Source of the DNA: Actinomycetes bacterium
Lineage (GTDB): Bacteria > Actinomycetota > Acidimicrobiia > Acidimicrobiales > RAAP-2
Assembly: GCA_021818025.1 (NCBI GenBank)
Contig: JAKAFH010000009.1
Location: 1 to 41,304, forward strand
Reading direction: 5' to 3'
Length of the DNA: 41,304 nucleotides
Positions 14,587 to 23,708 of the stretch are shown here, piece after piece. The stretch's first letter is position 1, and every line of letters starts with the position of its first letter. Made by a program: the position numbers and the translations under genes. The notes beneath the pieces are model-generated. The model was not told the origin of the DNA and searched no databases. It saw only the letters and a list, made by a program, of their open reading frames with translations.

Positions 14587-16020
14587 GTGCTGGTTACCGG
14601 CGCAACGGGATACGTGGGCGGGCGGCTCGTGGCGCGCCTCCTCGAGGGCGATCACGACGTTCGCTGTCTCGTGCGCACCCCGGCGAAGCTCGCCGCCGCG
14701 CCGTGGCGCGACGACGTCGAAGTCGTGACCGGTTCGGTGGGCGGCGACCTCACCTCGGCGCTTCGCGACGTTGTCGTTGCCGTGTACCTCGTCCACGGCA
14801 TCGGTGCCAGCAGCGACTGGGCCAAGCGCGAGATCCTCGACGCCGCCAATTTCCGAGACGCGGCCGTGCGCGCAGGCGTGTCGCGGATCGTGTACCTCGG
14901 CGGTATGGGCCGTGACGATGCGTCCCTGAGCGTCCACCTCGCCAGCCGCCACCAGGTCGGACGGACCCTCGCCGACGGACCGATCCCCGTGACCGAGCTC
15001 CGCGCGGCGGTGGTGATCGGATCGGGTTCGGCCAGTTTCGAGATGCTCCGGTATCTCGTCGAGGTGCTGCCGGTCATGATCACCCCGAAGTGGGTCACGA
15101 CCCGGTCTCAGCCGATCGCCATCTCAGACGTCTTGGACTACTTGGTCAAGGCGATCGATATACCCCAACCACTAGCCGGTGTCTTCGAGATCGGTGGACC
15201 CGACATCGTCTCCTACGCCGAGCTCATGGCGCTCTACGCCGACGTGGCGGGCCTCAATCGCCGACGACTCATCCAAGTGCCGGTACTGACACCACGGCTG
15301 TCGAGCCACTGGGTCGGACTCGTCACCCCCGTGCCGGCCTCGCTCGCGCGACCACTCGTTGACAGCCTCGTCAACGAAGTCGTCGTTGACGACCCCTCGA
15401 CGCTGGCGATGCTCGGCGCGCCCAAGCGATCACTGCGCGACGCGATCACGCTGGCGCTTGGCGTGAGCGACCGCGGCGAGGCGCCGACTACCTTCACCGA
15501 CGCCGATTTCCGGCCCTTTCGCAGCTACGCCACCGATCCGGACTGGGCCGGTGGCACCGAGCTCACCGACGTGCGCGTCCTCGAGACGACGGCGTCACCC
15601 GAAGCCTGCTTTCGCGCCGCGAGCGCCATCGGGGGTGACCACGGCTGGTATCGAGGCGAGTGGCTCTGGCGCCTTCGTGGCCTGCTCGACCGACTGGTCG
15701 GCGGTCCGGGATTGCGGCGTGGACGGCGCCACCCCACCGAGCTGCGGGTGGGCGACCACGTTGACTTTTGGCGCGTCGAGGCGCTCGAGGCACCCGCCCT
15801 GTTGCGACTGCACGCCGAAATGATCCTTCCCGGCGAGGCGTGGCTGGAGTGGCGCTTCGAGCCCACGGCATCAGGCACGCGTGTGACCCAGCGTGCCCGC
15901 TTCCAGCCGCGGGGACTGTGGGGCCGCGCCTACTGGTACGGGGTCGCCCCGTTCCACGGACTGGTCTTCAAGGACTTGATTAAGGGGATCGTCGGCGACG
16001 CGCTCGGCGAGCGGAACTGA
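14587..16020 (+). CDS. NAD(P)-binding Rossmann protein fused to DUF2867
   Basis: A protein of about 477 residues. The N-terminal atypical short-chain dehydrogenase fold starts directly with LVTGATGYVGGRL, continues with CLVRTP, and has YLVHGIG and IVYLGGMG blocks typical of NmrA/complex-I-assembly-like members that lack a clear YxxxK active site. From residue about 320 to the end it is DUF2867, containing GDHGWYRGEWLWRLRGLLDRL and FDEAEL-free polar stretches that end in a hydrophobic tail (FHGLVFKDLIKGI). The fusion is a known domain architecture in actinobacteria, of unproven function. I chose the GTG at 14587 because the Rossmann motif begins there; an in-frame GTG at 14506 would overlap serC. 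The gene is convergent with ilvC, 1 base apart. Confidence 0.78.
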   Translation: MLVTGATGYVGGRLVARLLEGDHDVRCLVRTPAKLAAAPWRDDVEVVTGSVGGDLTSALRDVVVAVYLVHGIGASSDWAKREILDAANFRDAAVRAGVSRIVYLGGMGRDDASLSVHLASRHQVGRTLADGPIPVTELRAAVVIGSGSASFEMLRYLVEVLPVMITPKWVTTRSQPIAISDVLDYLVKAIDIPQPLAGVFEIGGPDIVSYAELMALYADVAGLNRRRLIQVPVLTPRLSSHWVGLVTPVPASLARPLVDSLVNEVVVDDPSTLAMLGAPKRSLRDAITLALGVSDRGEAPTTFTDADFRPFRSYATDPDWAGGTELTDVRVLETTASPEACFRAASAIGGDHGWYRGEWLWRLRGLLDRLVGGPGLRRGRRHPTELRVGDHVDFWRVEALEAPALLRLHAEMILPGEAWLEWRFEPTASGTRVTQRARFQPRGLWGRAYWYGVAPFHGLVFKDLIKGIVGDALGERN

Positions 16021-16021
16021 C

Positions 16022-17068
<1,047 letters not shown>

Positions 17069-17623
17069 CTACGGCTCGGGGGTGGTCGGGGTGCTTCGGC
17101 CAAGTCTAGGGAGTGCGACGCGGCCCGTTCGGTGCAGTTCGACCTCCGCGAAGGCCTCCAGGGCCCGCTCGAGGTCGTCGCACGCGCTTGGCGTGCCCGC
17201 GAGCATCACCGTCACGGCGCCCGGGTCGACGTCGACGATCGCCGCGCCGGCGTTGCCGAGCGTGTCGAGCAGCGGCGTCCGGTTCGCGACGTCGGTCTTG
17301 ATCGTCGCGAGCAGCAGCTCGCGTTCGACGGCCTCACGGGGCGCGATGTCGGTGATGTCGACGACGTTCACGAGCTTGTCGAGCTGGCCGACGATCTGCT
17401 CGAGGGGGGCTGACTCGGCGTCCACGACGATCGTGACCCGCGAGTACCTCGCGTGGCTCTCCGACGGGGCCACGGCAAGCGAGTAGATGTTGAAGCCGCG
17501 CCGCGCGAAGAGCCCGGCGATGCGCGCGAGCACGCCGGACTTGTTCTCCACCAGCACCGAGAGGATGTGGTGGCGAACCGGGGAGTGCGTCGACTCGCCG
17601 GCGAAGGGTTCGGGGACGTTCAT
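17069..17623 (-). CDS. ilvN: Acetolactate synthase small (regulatory) subunit
   Basis: A 184-residue regulatory subunit. The N-terminal ACT domain (about 18-90) contains ILSVLVENKSGVLARIAGLF and RRGFNIYSLAV, the valine-binding region of the family, followed by the usual C-terminal ALS_ss_C domain (about 100-170). It activates IlvB and confers valine feedback. The ATG overlaps the ilvB stop in ATGA (17620-17623), which fixes the start. The last ~10 residues (RSTPTTPEP) are a short extra tail. Confidence 0.95.
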   Translation of the reverse strand: MNVPEPFAGESTHSPVRHHILSVLVENKSGVLARIAGLFARRGFNIYSLAVAPSESHARYSRVTIVVDAESAPLEQIVGQLDKLVNVVDITDIAPREAVERELLLATIKTDVANRTPLLDTLGNAGAAIVDVDPGAVTVMLAGTPSACDDLERALEAFAEVELHRTGRVALPRLGRSTPTTPEP

Positions 17624-19335
17624 CGCGCACCGCCGCGCTGGGAGGGGTGCACCAAGATGTCGTCGTTAGAGACGCCGGCGGGCACCATCGGGAAGACCTT
17701 CTCGGCGCTGTCCGTGCGGAAGTCGATCACGACGGGCACGTCGTTGATGGTGTTGGCCTCGTCGATCACGTCGTTCATCTCCTTCACGTTGGTCGCGCGC
17801 AGGCCCACGCAGCCCATGGCCTCGGCCCACTTGACGTAGTCCGGCAGGTCCGGCGAGAGGTAGACCTCGCTATATCGCTCGTCGTAGAACATCTCCTGCC
17901 ACTGGCGGACCATGCCCAGGTAGGCGTTGTTGAGGATCGCGACCTTGATGGGGATGCCCTCGGACCGGGCCGTCACGAGCTCCTGGGCCGTCATCTGGAA
18001 GCAGCCGTCGCCGTCGATGCACCACACGGTGCGATCGGGACGGCCGGCCTTGGCGCCGATCGCCGCGGGGACGCCAAAGCCCATGGTTCCCGCGCCGCCC
18101 GAGTTCACCCAGGTGTTGGGCTCCTCGAAGGGCCAGTGCTGGGCGGTCCACATCTGGTGCTGGCCGACGCCCGAGGCGACGATGGTTCCCGCCGGCGCCG
18201 TGCGCGCGATCGACTCGATGACGTGCTGGGGGCGCAACGGCCCGTCCACCTCGGGCTCGTCGTAGGTCAAGGGGTAGCTCGCCTGCCAGGACCGGATCTC
18301 GCGCCACCAGCCATCGAGGTTCCTCGGCCTCGCGCCCGCGGCGTCAAAGGCGCGCAGTGCCGTGGCGACGTCGGTCTGCAGGGCCACGTCGGGCCGACGG
18401 ATCTTGCCGAACTCGGCGCGGTCGATGTCGACGTGGATCACCTTCGCGTCGGGCGCGAAGGCCGCGATCTTGCCGGTGACCCGGTCGTCGAACCGGGCGC
18501 CCAGGGTGATCAGCAGGTCCGCGCGCTGGATGGCCGTGACCGCGGCGTAGACGCCGTGCATCCCGGGCATGCCAAGGTGCTGGTCGTGCGAGTCGGGGAA
18601 GGCGCCGCGGGCCATCAGGGTGGTCACCACGGGAATGCGCGTGCGCTCGGCGAAGGCCAGCAGCTCCGCGGTCGCCCGGGACTTGAGGGTCCCGCCGCCG
18701 ACGTAGAGCACGGGCCGCTCGGACGACTCGATGAGCGCCACGCAGCGCGCCACCGCCGACTCGTCGAGCTCGACCGTCGGCCGGTAGCCCGGTAGTCCGA
18801 GCTCCTCGATCCCCGAGGGGTACCACCACTCCATCGTGGACTGGGCGACGTCCTTGGGCACGTCGATCAGCACGGGGCCGGGACGGCCCGTGGTCGCGAG
18901 GTGGAAGGCGGCCGCCACCGCGCGCGGCAGCTCGTGGGCCGACTGGACGAGGAAGTTGTGCTTGGTCACCCCCATCGTGATGCCCGTGATGTCGCACTCT
19001 TGGAACGCGTCCAGGCCGATCGAGCTGGTGGCGACCTGGCCGGTGATCACCACGAGGGGCGTGGAGTCCATGTGGGCGTTGGTGATCGGCGTGACGATGT
19101 TGGTCGCGCCCGGGCCACTGGTGACCATCGCCACCCCGGCGCGCCCGGTCGCCATCGCGTAGCCCTCGGCCATGTGGCCGGCCCCCTGCTCGTGGCGCAC
19201 GAGGATGTGGCGGATCGAGGAGTCGAGCAGCGGGTCGTACACCGGCAGGATGGCGCCACCGGGCAAGCCGAATACGGTGTCGACGCCCTGCTGCTCGAGG
19301 CTCTTGATGAGGGCTTGTGCGCCAGTGAGTTCCAC
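17620..19335 (-). CDS. ilvB: Acetolactate synthase large subunit
   Basis: A 571-residue thiamine-diphosphate enzyme that makes acetolactate from pyruvate, or acetohydroxybutyrate from pyruvate and 2-oxobutyrate. The catalytic Glu is E49 in VRHEQGAGHMAEG. The ThDP motif begins with GDGCFQMTAQEL and ends in ILNNAYLGMVRQWQ. The middle domain has the FAD-binding LGARFDDRVTG block. The start is GTG at 19335 with AGGA five to six bases upstream and gives the expected MELTGAQALIKSL. A 16-codon leader peptide and an intrinsic terminator precede it. The presence of IlvN and the biosynthetic operon argue against the catabolic AlsS type. Confidence 0.96.
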   Translation of the reverse strand: MELTGAQALIKSLEQQGVDTVFGLPGGAILPVYDPLLDSSIRHILVRHEQGAGHMAEGYAMATGRAGVAMVTSGPGATNIVTPITNAHMDSTPLVVITGQVATSSIGLDAFQECDITGITMGVTKHNFLVQSAHELPRAVAAAFHLATTGRPGPVLIDVPKDVAQSTMEWWYPSGIEELGLPGYRPTVELDESAVARCVALIESSERPVLYVGGGTLKSRATAELLAFAERTRIPVVTTLMARGAFPDSHDQHLGMPGMHGVYAAVTAIQRADLLITLGARFDDRVTGKIAAFAPDAKVIHVDIDRAEFGKIRRPDVALQTDVATALRAFDAAGARPRNLDGWWREIRSWQASYPLTYDEPEVDGPLRPQHVIESIARTAPAGTIVASGVGQHQMWTAQHWPFEEPNTWVNSGGAGTMGFGVPAAIGAKAGRPDRTVWCIDGDGCFQMTAQELVTARSEGIPIKVAILNNAYLGMVRQWQEMFYDERYSEVYLSPDLPDYVKWAEAMGCVGLRATNVKEMNDVIDEANTINDVPVVIDFRTDSAEKVFPMVPAGVSNDDILVHPSQRGGAR

Positions 19336-19356
19336 AATTCCTACTTCCGTCGATAT

Positions 19357-19385
19357 AAAGAAAAAAGCCTCCCGATTGGGAGGCT
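19357..19385 (-). terminator. Intrinsic terminator of the ilvB attenuator
   Basis: On the minus strand an 8-bp stem (AGCCTCCC / GGGAGGCT with a 4-base loop, 19385-19366) runs into TTTTTT CTTT (to 19357). It ends about 20 bases before the ilvB GTG. The GGGGATAGGC in the leader-peptide coding sequence (codons 12-15) can pair with the 5' arm GCCTCCC through a 2-base bulge, a plausible antiterminator. Confidence 0.92.
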
Positions 19386-19386
19386 T

Positions 19387-19414
19387 CCGGTGAACGCGTA
19401 TACGTGACTACCGG
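19387..19414 (-). promoter_or_regulatory. Hairpin between ilv leader peptide and terminator
   Basis: CCGGT at 19414-19410 and ACCGG at 19391-19387 can pair, enclosing a smaller ACG/CGT stem. The 5' arm overlaps the end of the leader peptide (CGG TAG). It sits where a pause or antitermination hairpin is expected. The outer stem is only 5 bp, so the fold is tentative. Confidence 0.5.
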
Positions 19415-19458
19415 TGCCTATCCCCTACTACTACCAGAATCAGGCGGCCCGTGGTCAC
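19408..19458 (-). CDS. ilvL: ilvBNC leader peptide MTTGRLILVVVGDRHR
   Basis: A 16-codon frame, GTG to TAG, containing Leu-Ile-Leu-Val-Val-Val in a row at positions 6-11: six consecutive codons for the three branched-chain amino acids. It ends 72 bases before ilvB and is followed by an intrinsic terminator. This is the expected design for attenuation of ilvBNC by charged Leu-, Ile- and Val-tRNA; a leader with a similar Val-rich run is known for ilvBNC in Corynebacterium. The GTG lies 5 bases after TAGATT, with no Shine-Dalgarno, so it is probably leaderless. The segment cannot belong to ilvD, whose stop lies at 19549. Confidence 0.9.
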   Translation of the reverse strand: MTTGRLILVVVGDRHR

Positions 19459-19463
19459 GGGAC

Positions 19464-19493
19464 AATCTAAGCACACGGAGCCAACCGGCACAA
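19464..19493 (-). promoter_or_regulatory. Promoter of the ilvBNC leader
   Basis: Minus-strand TTGTGC (19493-19488), an 18-bp spacer and TAGATT (19469-19464), followed by 5 bases and the leader GTG. The -10 region and the bases after it (TAGATTGTCCCGTG) resemble those of the leuA leader (TAGACTGTCACCGTG). Confidence 0.65.
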
Positions 19494-19548
19494 GACAGGG
19501 GAACGCGGCGAGCGTGGCGAGCGTGGCCCGGTTGCTGCGTCGCGTTTT

Positions 19549-21228
19549 CTAGCGCGACGTGACCGCGCCGGTCTCGGCGCCCTGGACGAGGCGCGCGAAC
19601 TTCTCGAGCACCCCTGACGTGTAGCGCGGCTCGAAGGGCGCGCGTCGCGTGGCGCGCTCGGCCAGCACCGCGTCGTCCACGAGCAGGTCGATGGTGTTGG
19701 TCGTCACGTCGATCTCGATGACGTCGCCGTCCTCGACGAGACCGATCGGCCCGCCGTCGAGGGCCTCAGGCGCCACGTGGCCCACGCAGAAGCCGTGCGT
19801 GCCGCCGCTGAAGCGACCGTCGGTCACGAGCGCGGAGTCACTGCCCCGACCCACGCCCTTCATGGCGCCCGTGACGGCGAGCATCTCGCGCATACCGGGT
19901 CCGGACTTAGGTCCCTCGTAGCGGATGACGACCACGGTCTCGGGCTGGATCTCGCCCGCGAGGATGGCCGTCATGGCCGCGTCCTCGCCGTCAAAGACCC
20001 GCGCCGTGCCGCGGAAGTGCAGGTTGTCGATGCCGGCGACCTTCACGACCGCACCCTTGGGCGCGAGTGAACCGCGCAAGACCGCGATGCCGCCGCGGTC
20101 GTGAATCGGGTCGTCCACGCCGTGGACCACGTCGCCGTCGGGCTTACGCGCGGCGAAGGCCTCCAGGCTCTCGGCCATCGTCCGGCCCGACACCGTCATC
20201 ACGTCGCCGTGCAGCAGGCCGCGCTCGAGCAGGTGCGCGAGCACCACGGGCACCCCACCGATCTCGTCGATGTCGCTCATGTGGTACTTGCCGTGGGGCT
20301 TGGTGTCGGCGATGTGGGGCACGCGCGCCGCGATCGTGTTGAAGTCGTCCAGCGCGAGGGGCACGCGCGCCTCGTGCGCGATGGCGAGCAGGTGCAGCAC
20401 GGCGTTGGTCGAGCCGCCAAGGGCCATGACCACGGCGATGGCGTTCTCGAAGGCTTCTCGGGTCATGATCTGGCGGGCCGTGATCCCCCGGTCGAGGAGG
20501 TTGACCACGGCCAGGCCCGAGTCGTAGGCGTACTGGTCGCGCCGGGGGTCGATCGAGGGCACGCTGGCGCTGCCGAGCAGCGACATGCCGATGGCCTCGC
20601 CCACGCTCGCCATGGTGTTGGCCGTGAACATGCCCGCGCAGCTACCCTCGCCGGGACAGGCCGCGAGCTCGACCTCGCGCAGCTCGTCGTCGCTCATCGA
20701 GCCCACCGCGTTCGCGCCGACCGCCTCGAACACCGAAGTGATGTCCAGGGACTGGCCGTGCAGGTGCCCGGGCATGATAGTGCCGCCGTAGAGGAAGACC
20801 GCGGGCACGTCCAGGCGCGCCGCCGCCATCAGCATCCCCGGCAGCGACTTGTCACAGCCCGCGAAGGTCACGAGCGCGTCGAAGCGCTCCGCGTGCATCA
20901 CCGTCTCGACCGAGTCGGCGATGACCTCGCGTGAGACCAGCGATGCGCGCATCCCCTCGTGACCCATGGAGATGCCGTCCGAGACCGCGATCGTGACGAA
21001 CTCGAAGGGCACCGCGCCCGCGTCGCGCACCGCGACCTTGGCGTGCTTGGCCAGCCGCTCCAGGGGCAGGTTGCAGGGCGTCACCTCGTTCCAACTCGAC
21101 GCCACGCCGATCTGGGCCTTGACCATGTCGTCGTCGCCCATGCCCATGGCGCGCAGCATCGCGCGCGCGGGCGCGCGGCCCTTGCCGAGGGTGACGTCGG
21201 TGCTTCGAGGAGTGGGGTGGGTCGTCAT
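19549..21228 (-). CDS. ilvD: Dihydroxy-acid dehydratase
   Basis: A 559-residue iron-sulfur dehydratase making the 2-oxo acids of valine and isoleucine. Cluster-region cysteines are visible: C52 in VTPCNLPL, C125 in [10 protein letters not shown] and C197 in [14 protein letters not shown], the pattern of [2Fe-2S] IlvD rather than of Edd. C-terminal blocks [19 protein letters not shown] and the neighbouring ilv genes support the call. The start at 21228 lies 6 bases after a TAGACT box and has no Shine-Dalgarno, so a leaderless mRNA is likely. ilvD has its own promoter and ends about 90 bases before the ilv leader promoter, so it is transcribed separately from ilvBNC. Confidence 0.96.
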   Translation of the reverse strand: MTTHPTPRSTDVTLGKGRAPARAMLRAMGMGDDDMVKAQIGVASSWNEVTPCNLPLERLAKHAKVAVRDAGAVPFEFVTIAVSDGISMGHEGMRASLVSREVIADSVETVMHAERFDALVTFAGCDKSLPGMLMAAARLDVPAVFLYGGTIMPGHLHGQSLDITSVFEAVGANAVGSMSDDELREVELAACPGEGSCAGMFTANTMASVGEAIGMSLLGSASVPSIDPRRDQYAYDSGLAVVNLLDRGITARQIMTREAFENAIAVVMALGGSTNAVLHLLAIAHEARVPLALDDFNTIAARVPHIADTKPHGKYHMSDIDEIGGVPVVLAHLLERGLLHGDVMTVSGRTMAESLEAFAARKPDGDVVHGVDDPIHDRGGIAVLRGSLAPKGAVVKVAGIDNLHFRGTARVFDGEDAAMTAILAGEIQPETVVVIRYEGPKSGPGMREMLAVTGAMKGVGRGSDSALVTDGRFSGGTHGFCVGHVAPEALDGGPIGLVEDGDVIEIDVTTNTIDLLVDDAVLAERATRRAPFEPRYTSGVLEKFARLVQGAETGAVTSR

Positions 21229-21234
21229 GGTGGC

Positions 21235-21240
21235 AGTCTA
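21235..21240 (-). promoter_or_regulatory. -10 box of ilvD (leaderless start)
   Basis: TAGACT, six bases, then ATG. The 15-base stretch TAGACTGCCACCATG matches the leuA-leader stretch TAGACTGTCACCGTG at 13 of 15 positions. No convincing -35 is seen in the 16-18 base window. Confidence 0.6.
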
Positions 21241-21257
21241 CGAAATACGCCGACGGC

Positions 21258-22280
21258 TCACCCAGCCGGTGCGTAGAGGTCCACCGTCTCGCCGGGGCCG
21301 AGCAGCTCGACCCACGTCTGACCCGGCCGCAGCGCGATGACCTTGCCCGTGGACGTGCGGTACGCGGTCGTCTTGGCCACGCCCGAGCGGAACCACGAGC
21401 CGCGAATCAGTCGTCCGTCGGTGAGCACCATGGCCGGTCCGTGGCCGACGAGGTTGGCCTCGGCCCCCATCGCGCCCACCCCGCCGATGTAGTTGACGTC
21501 CATCACGATCACGTTGACCGGCGAGACCCTCGCGCCGCTCGCGGTCACGTCCGGCGCGCCGAAGATCGAGCGGTCCCACGAGCCGGTCCTCGCGTTCCAG
21601 TCGTAGTGCACGGCGTAGCCCGCGGGGAAGTTCACGGTGAAGGCCCCCACCGGCGCCCCGCGCGCCGGGGCGTTCTTCGCGACGTAGGTGAAGATCGGGT
21701 GCGGCGGGGTGGGTCGCCCGGCCATCGCCATCAGCTTGACCGGGTCGAGCAGGAGGTTGTGCGGTGCGTAGCGCGCGGGGTCCCGATACATGGCCGAGCC
21801 CGCCGTCGACTCGTCGTACAGCTTGACCGGGGCCGTCGCGATGCTCGCGAGCGCGTAGGCCGCGCCGCCCGAGAACGCGAAGAGCCCCTTCAAGGGAAAG
21901 ACAATCTCGCGGTCGGTTCGCCGCACCGAGCGCACCGGGCCCACGACGGGGGGCAGGTGCGAGTTGAACACCGCAGCCAAACGGGTGATGCCGCCCTCGA
22001 CGACCTCCTCGTAGACGACGTCGGCCTCGTTGATGCCGAACTGCGGATGGGCGAGCGGCGTGTTGTCGATCTTCACCGTCAGCGCCGACCGGCGCATCGA
22101 CACCGCCGTCGGGTCGGGCAGTCCCGTCAAGGGCGCGATTCGCTCGTGGCGCGCCAGAGCCGTCGCGTCGAGTCGCGCGTGACCGCTTCCCGCCAGCGCC
22201 GCGCCCACGGGCGGCGCGAGGGCCAGCGTGGCGGCGAGCACCAGCGCGAGCGGCCGGTACCGCAGCGGGCGCGCCCTCAT
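21258..22280 (-). CDS. DUF3048 domain-containing secreted protein (YerB-like)
   Basis: A 340-residue exported protein. Residues 1-30 form a signal peptide (basic MRARPLRYRP, then a hydrophobic Ala/Leu core ending around GAALAG); no lipobox cysteine is seen. The DUF3048 core is clear: KIDNTPLAHPQFGINEADVV, then EEVVEGGITRLAAVF and VVGPVRSVRRTD. A second DUF3048 C-terminal part has VHYDWNARTGSWDRS. Bacillus YerB belongs to this family; its biochemical role is unknown. The ATG is 3 bases after the gatB stop, so it is the last gene of the esterase-gatCAB unit. The link to amidotransferase function is probably only positional. Confidence 0.85.
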   Translation of the reverse strand: MRARPLRYRPLALVLAATLALAPPVGAALAGSGHARLDATALARHERIAPLTGLPDPTAVSMRRSALTVKIDNTPLAHPQFGINEADVVYEEVVEGGITRLAAVFNSHLPPVVGPVRSVRRTDREIVFPLKGLFAFSGGAAYALASIATAPVKLYDESTAGSAMYRDPARYAPHNLLLDPVKLMAMAGRPTPPHPIFTYVAKNAPARGAPVGAFTVNFPAGYAVHYDWNARTGSWDRSIFGAPDVTASGARVSPVNVIVMDVNYIGGVGAMGAEANLVGHGPAMVLTDGRLIRGSWFRSGVAKTTAYRTSTGKVIALRPGQTWVELLGPGETVDLYAPAG

Positions 22281-22283
22281 GAC

Positions 22284-23708
22284 CTAGCGCCGCGCGTGCA
22301 GCTCGGCGATGACCGCCTTGCCGTTGGCTCGGCCCTTCGTCTCGCGCATGACCAGCCCGACGAAGAACTGGGCCAGCTTGTCGTCGCCGTCACGGAAGCG
22401 CGACCACTCGTCGGGGTTCGCGGCGATCAGCGCCGCGACGATGTCACCGAGCGAGTCGGCCGAGAGCTGTTCGAAGCCGCGGGCCGCGGCGACCTCGCGC
22501 GGCTCGCCCCCCGAGGCGATGAGGTCGGCGAGCACGGTCTTGGCCTGGGTGGCCGAGAGCTGGCCGCTCGACTCCAGGGCGATGGTCGCCACGAAGGCCG
22601 CTTCGGTCAGCTTCGAGACGTCCTCGGCCGCCGCGAGCTCGTTGGCGACGCGCGCGAGTGCCACCGCCACGTCGCCGCCGGCGGCGTGGGTCGCGTGGAC
22701 GAAGCGCTCGAGGCCGAGGTCGATGACCACGTCGATCGCGTCGCGCTGGGCGTCGCTGGGCTCACCGAGCAGTCCGACCACCGCGGCCCGGCGCTCGGCC
22801 GGCATCGGCCCGAGCTCGTCGGCCACGCGCTGCTGCCACGCCGCGTCGGGTGCCAGGTCGACCAGGTCAGGCTCGCGGAAGTAGCGGTAGTCCTCGGCCT
22901 CTTCCTTCACGCGCATGGTGGACGTCGCCCCCACGGTCTCGTCCCAGTGGCGGGTCTCCTGGCGAACGACGCCGCCGCCTTCGAGCAGCTCGACCTGGCG
23001 CTGCGCCTCGAACTCGATCGCCCGCTGCAGGCTGCGCAACGAGTTCAGGTTCTTGATCTCACAGCGGGTGCCGAAGGGCTCGCCGTTGCGGCGCACCGAG
23101 ACGTTGGCGTCGATGCGCATCGAGCCCTCCTCCATGCGCCCGTCCGAGGCGCCCGTTGCGATCAACACCGCGCGCAGCTCGCTGGCGTAGAGCCGGGCCT
23201 GGGCCGCCGATCGGATGTCGGGGCCCGAGACGATCTCCACCAGGGGCACCCCGGATCGGTTGTAGTCCACGAGCGACCGATCGGCCCCGTGGATCCGCCC
23301 GCTGGCGCCCAGGTGGGTCGACTTGCCCGTGTCCTCCTCGAGGTGCGCGCGCTCGATGCGCACCCGGGACCCGTCGGGCAGGTCGAGGTAGCCGCCCGAG
23401 TTGATGGGCAGGTCGTACTGGGAGATTTGGAAGTCCTTGGGCATGTCGGGGTAGAAGTAGTTCTTGCGGTGGAAGGTCGACGGCGCGATCGTGGCGTGCA
23501 GCGCCATGCCGATCGCCATCGCCATCGAGACGGCCCGCTCGTTCAGCACCGGCAGCGACCCCGGCAGGCCGAGGCAGACCGGACAGACGTTGGTGTTCGC
23601 CTCGGCGCCAAAGACGTTGGCACAGCCACAGAACATCTTGGTGGCCGTTCGCAGCTCGGTGTGGACCTCGAGGCCCACCACCATCTCCCAGCCCTCGGGC
23701 AACGTCAT
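22284..23708 (-). CDS. gatB: Asp-tRNA(Asn)/Glu-tRNA(Gln) amidotransferase subunit B
   Basis: A 474-residue tRNA-binding kinase subunit of the GatCAB amidotransferase. It starts with GWEMVVGLEVHTEL and has the zinc-binding cysteines in CGCANVFG and NVCPVCLGLPG. HRKNYFYPDMPKDFQISQYD and the RIHLEED-type block (here IERAHLEEDTGKSTH) carry the active-site residues. The C-terminal ~150 residues are the helical and YqeY-like tail domains. The ATG overlaps the gatA stop in ATGA (23705-23708). Its presence implies that this organism makes Gln-tRNA and/or Asn-tRNA by transamidation. Confidence 0.97.
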   Translation of the reverse strand: MTLPEGWEMVVGLEVHTELRTATKMFCGCANVFGAEANTNVCPVCLGLPGSLPVLNERAVSMAMAIGMALHATIAPSTFHRKNYFYPDMPKDFQISQYDLPINSGGYLDLPDGSRVRIERAHLEEDTGKSTHLGASGRIHGADRSLVDYNRSGVPLVEIVSGPDIRSAAQARLYASELRAVLIATGASDGRMEEGSMRIDANVSVRRNGEPFGTRCEIKNLNSLRSLQRAIEFEAQRQVELLEGGGVVRQETRHWDETVGATSTMRVKEEAEDYRYFREPDLVDLAPDAAWQQRVADELGPMPAERRAAVVGLLGEPSDAQRDAIDVVIDLGLERFVHATHAAGGDVAVALARVANELAAAEDVSKLTEAAFVATIALESSGQLSATQAKTVLADLIASGGEPREVAAARGFEQLSADSLGDIVAALIAANPDEWSRFRDGDDKLAQFFVGLVMRETKGRANGKAVIAELHARR

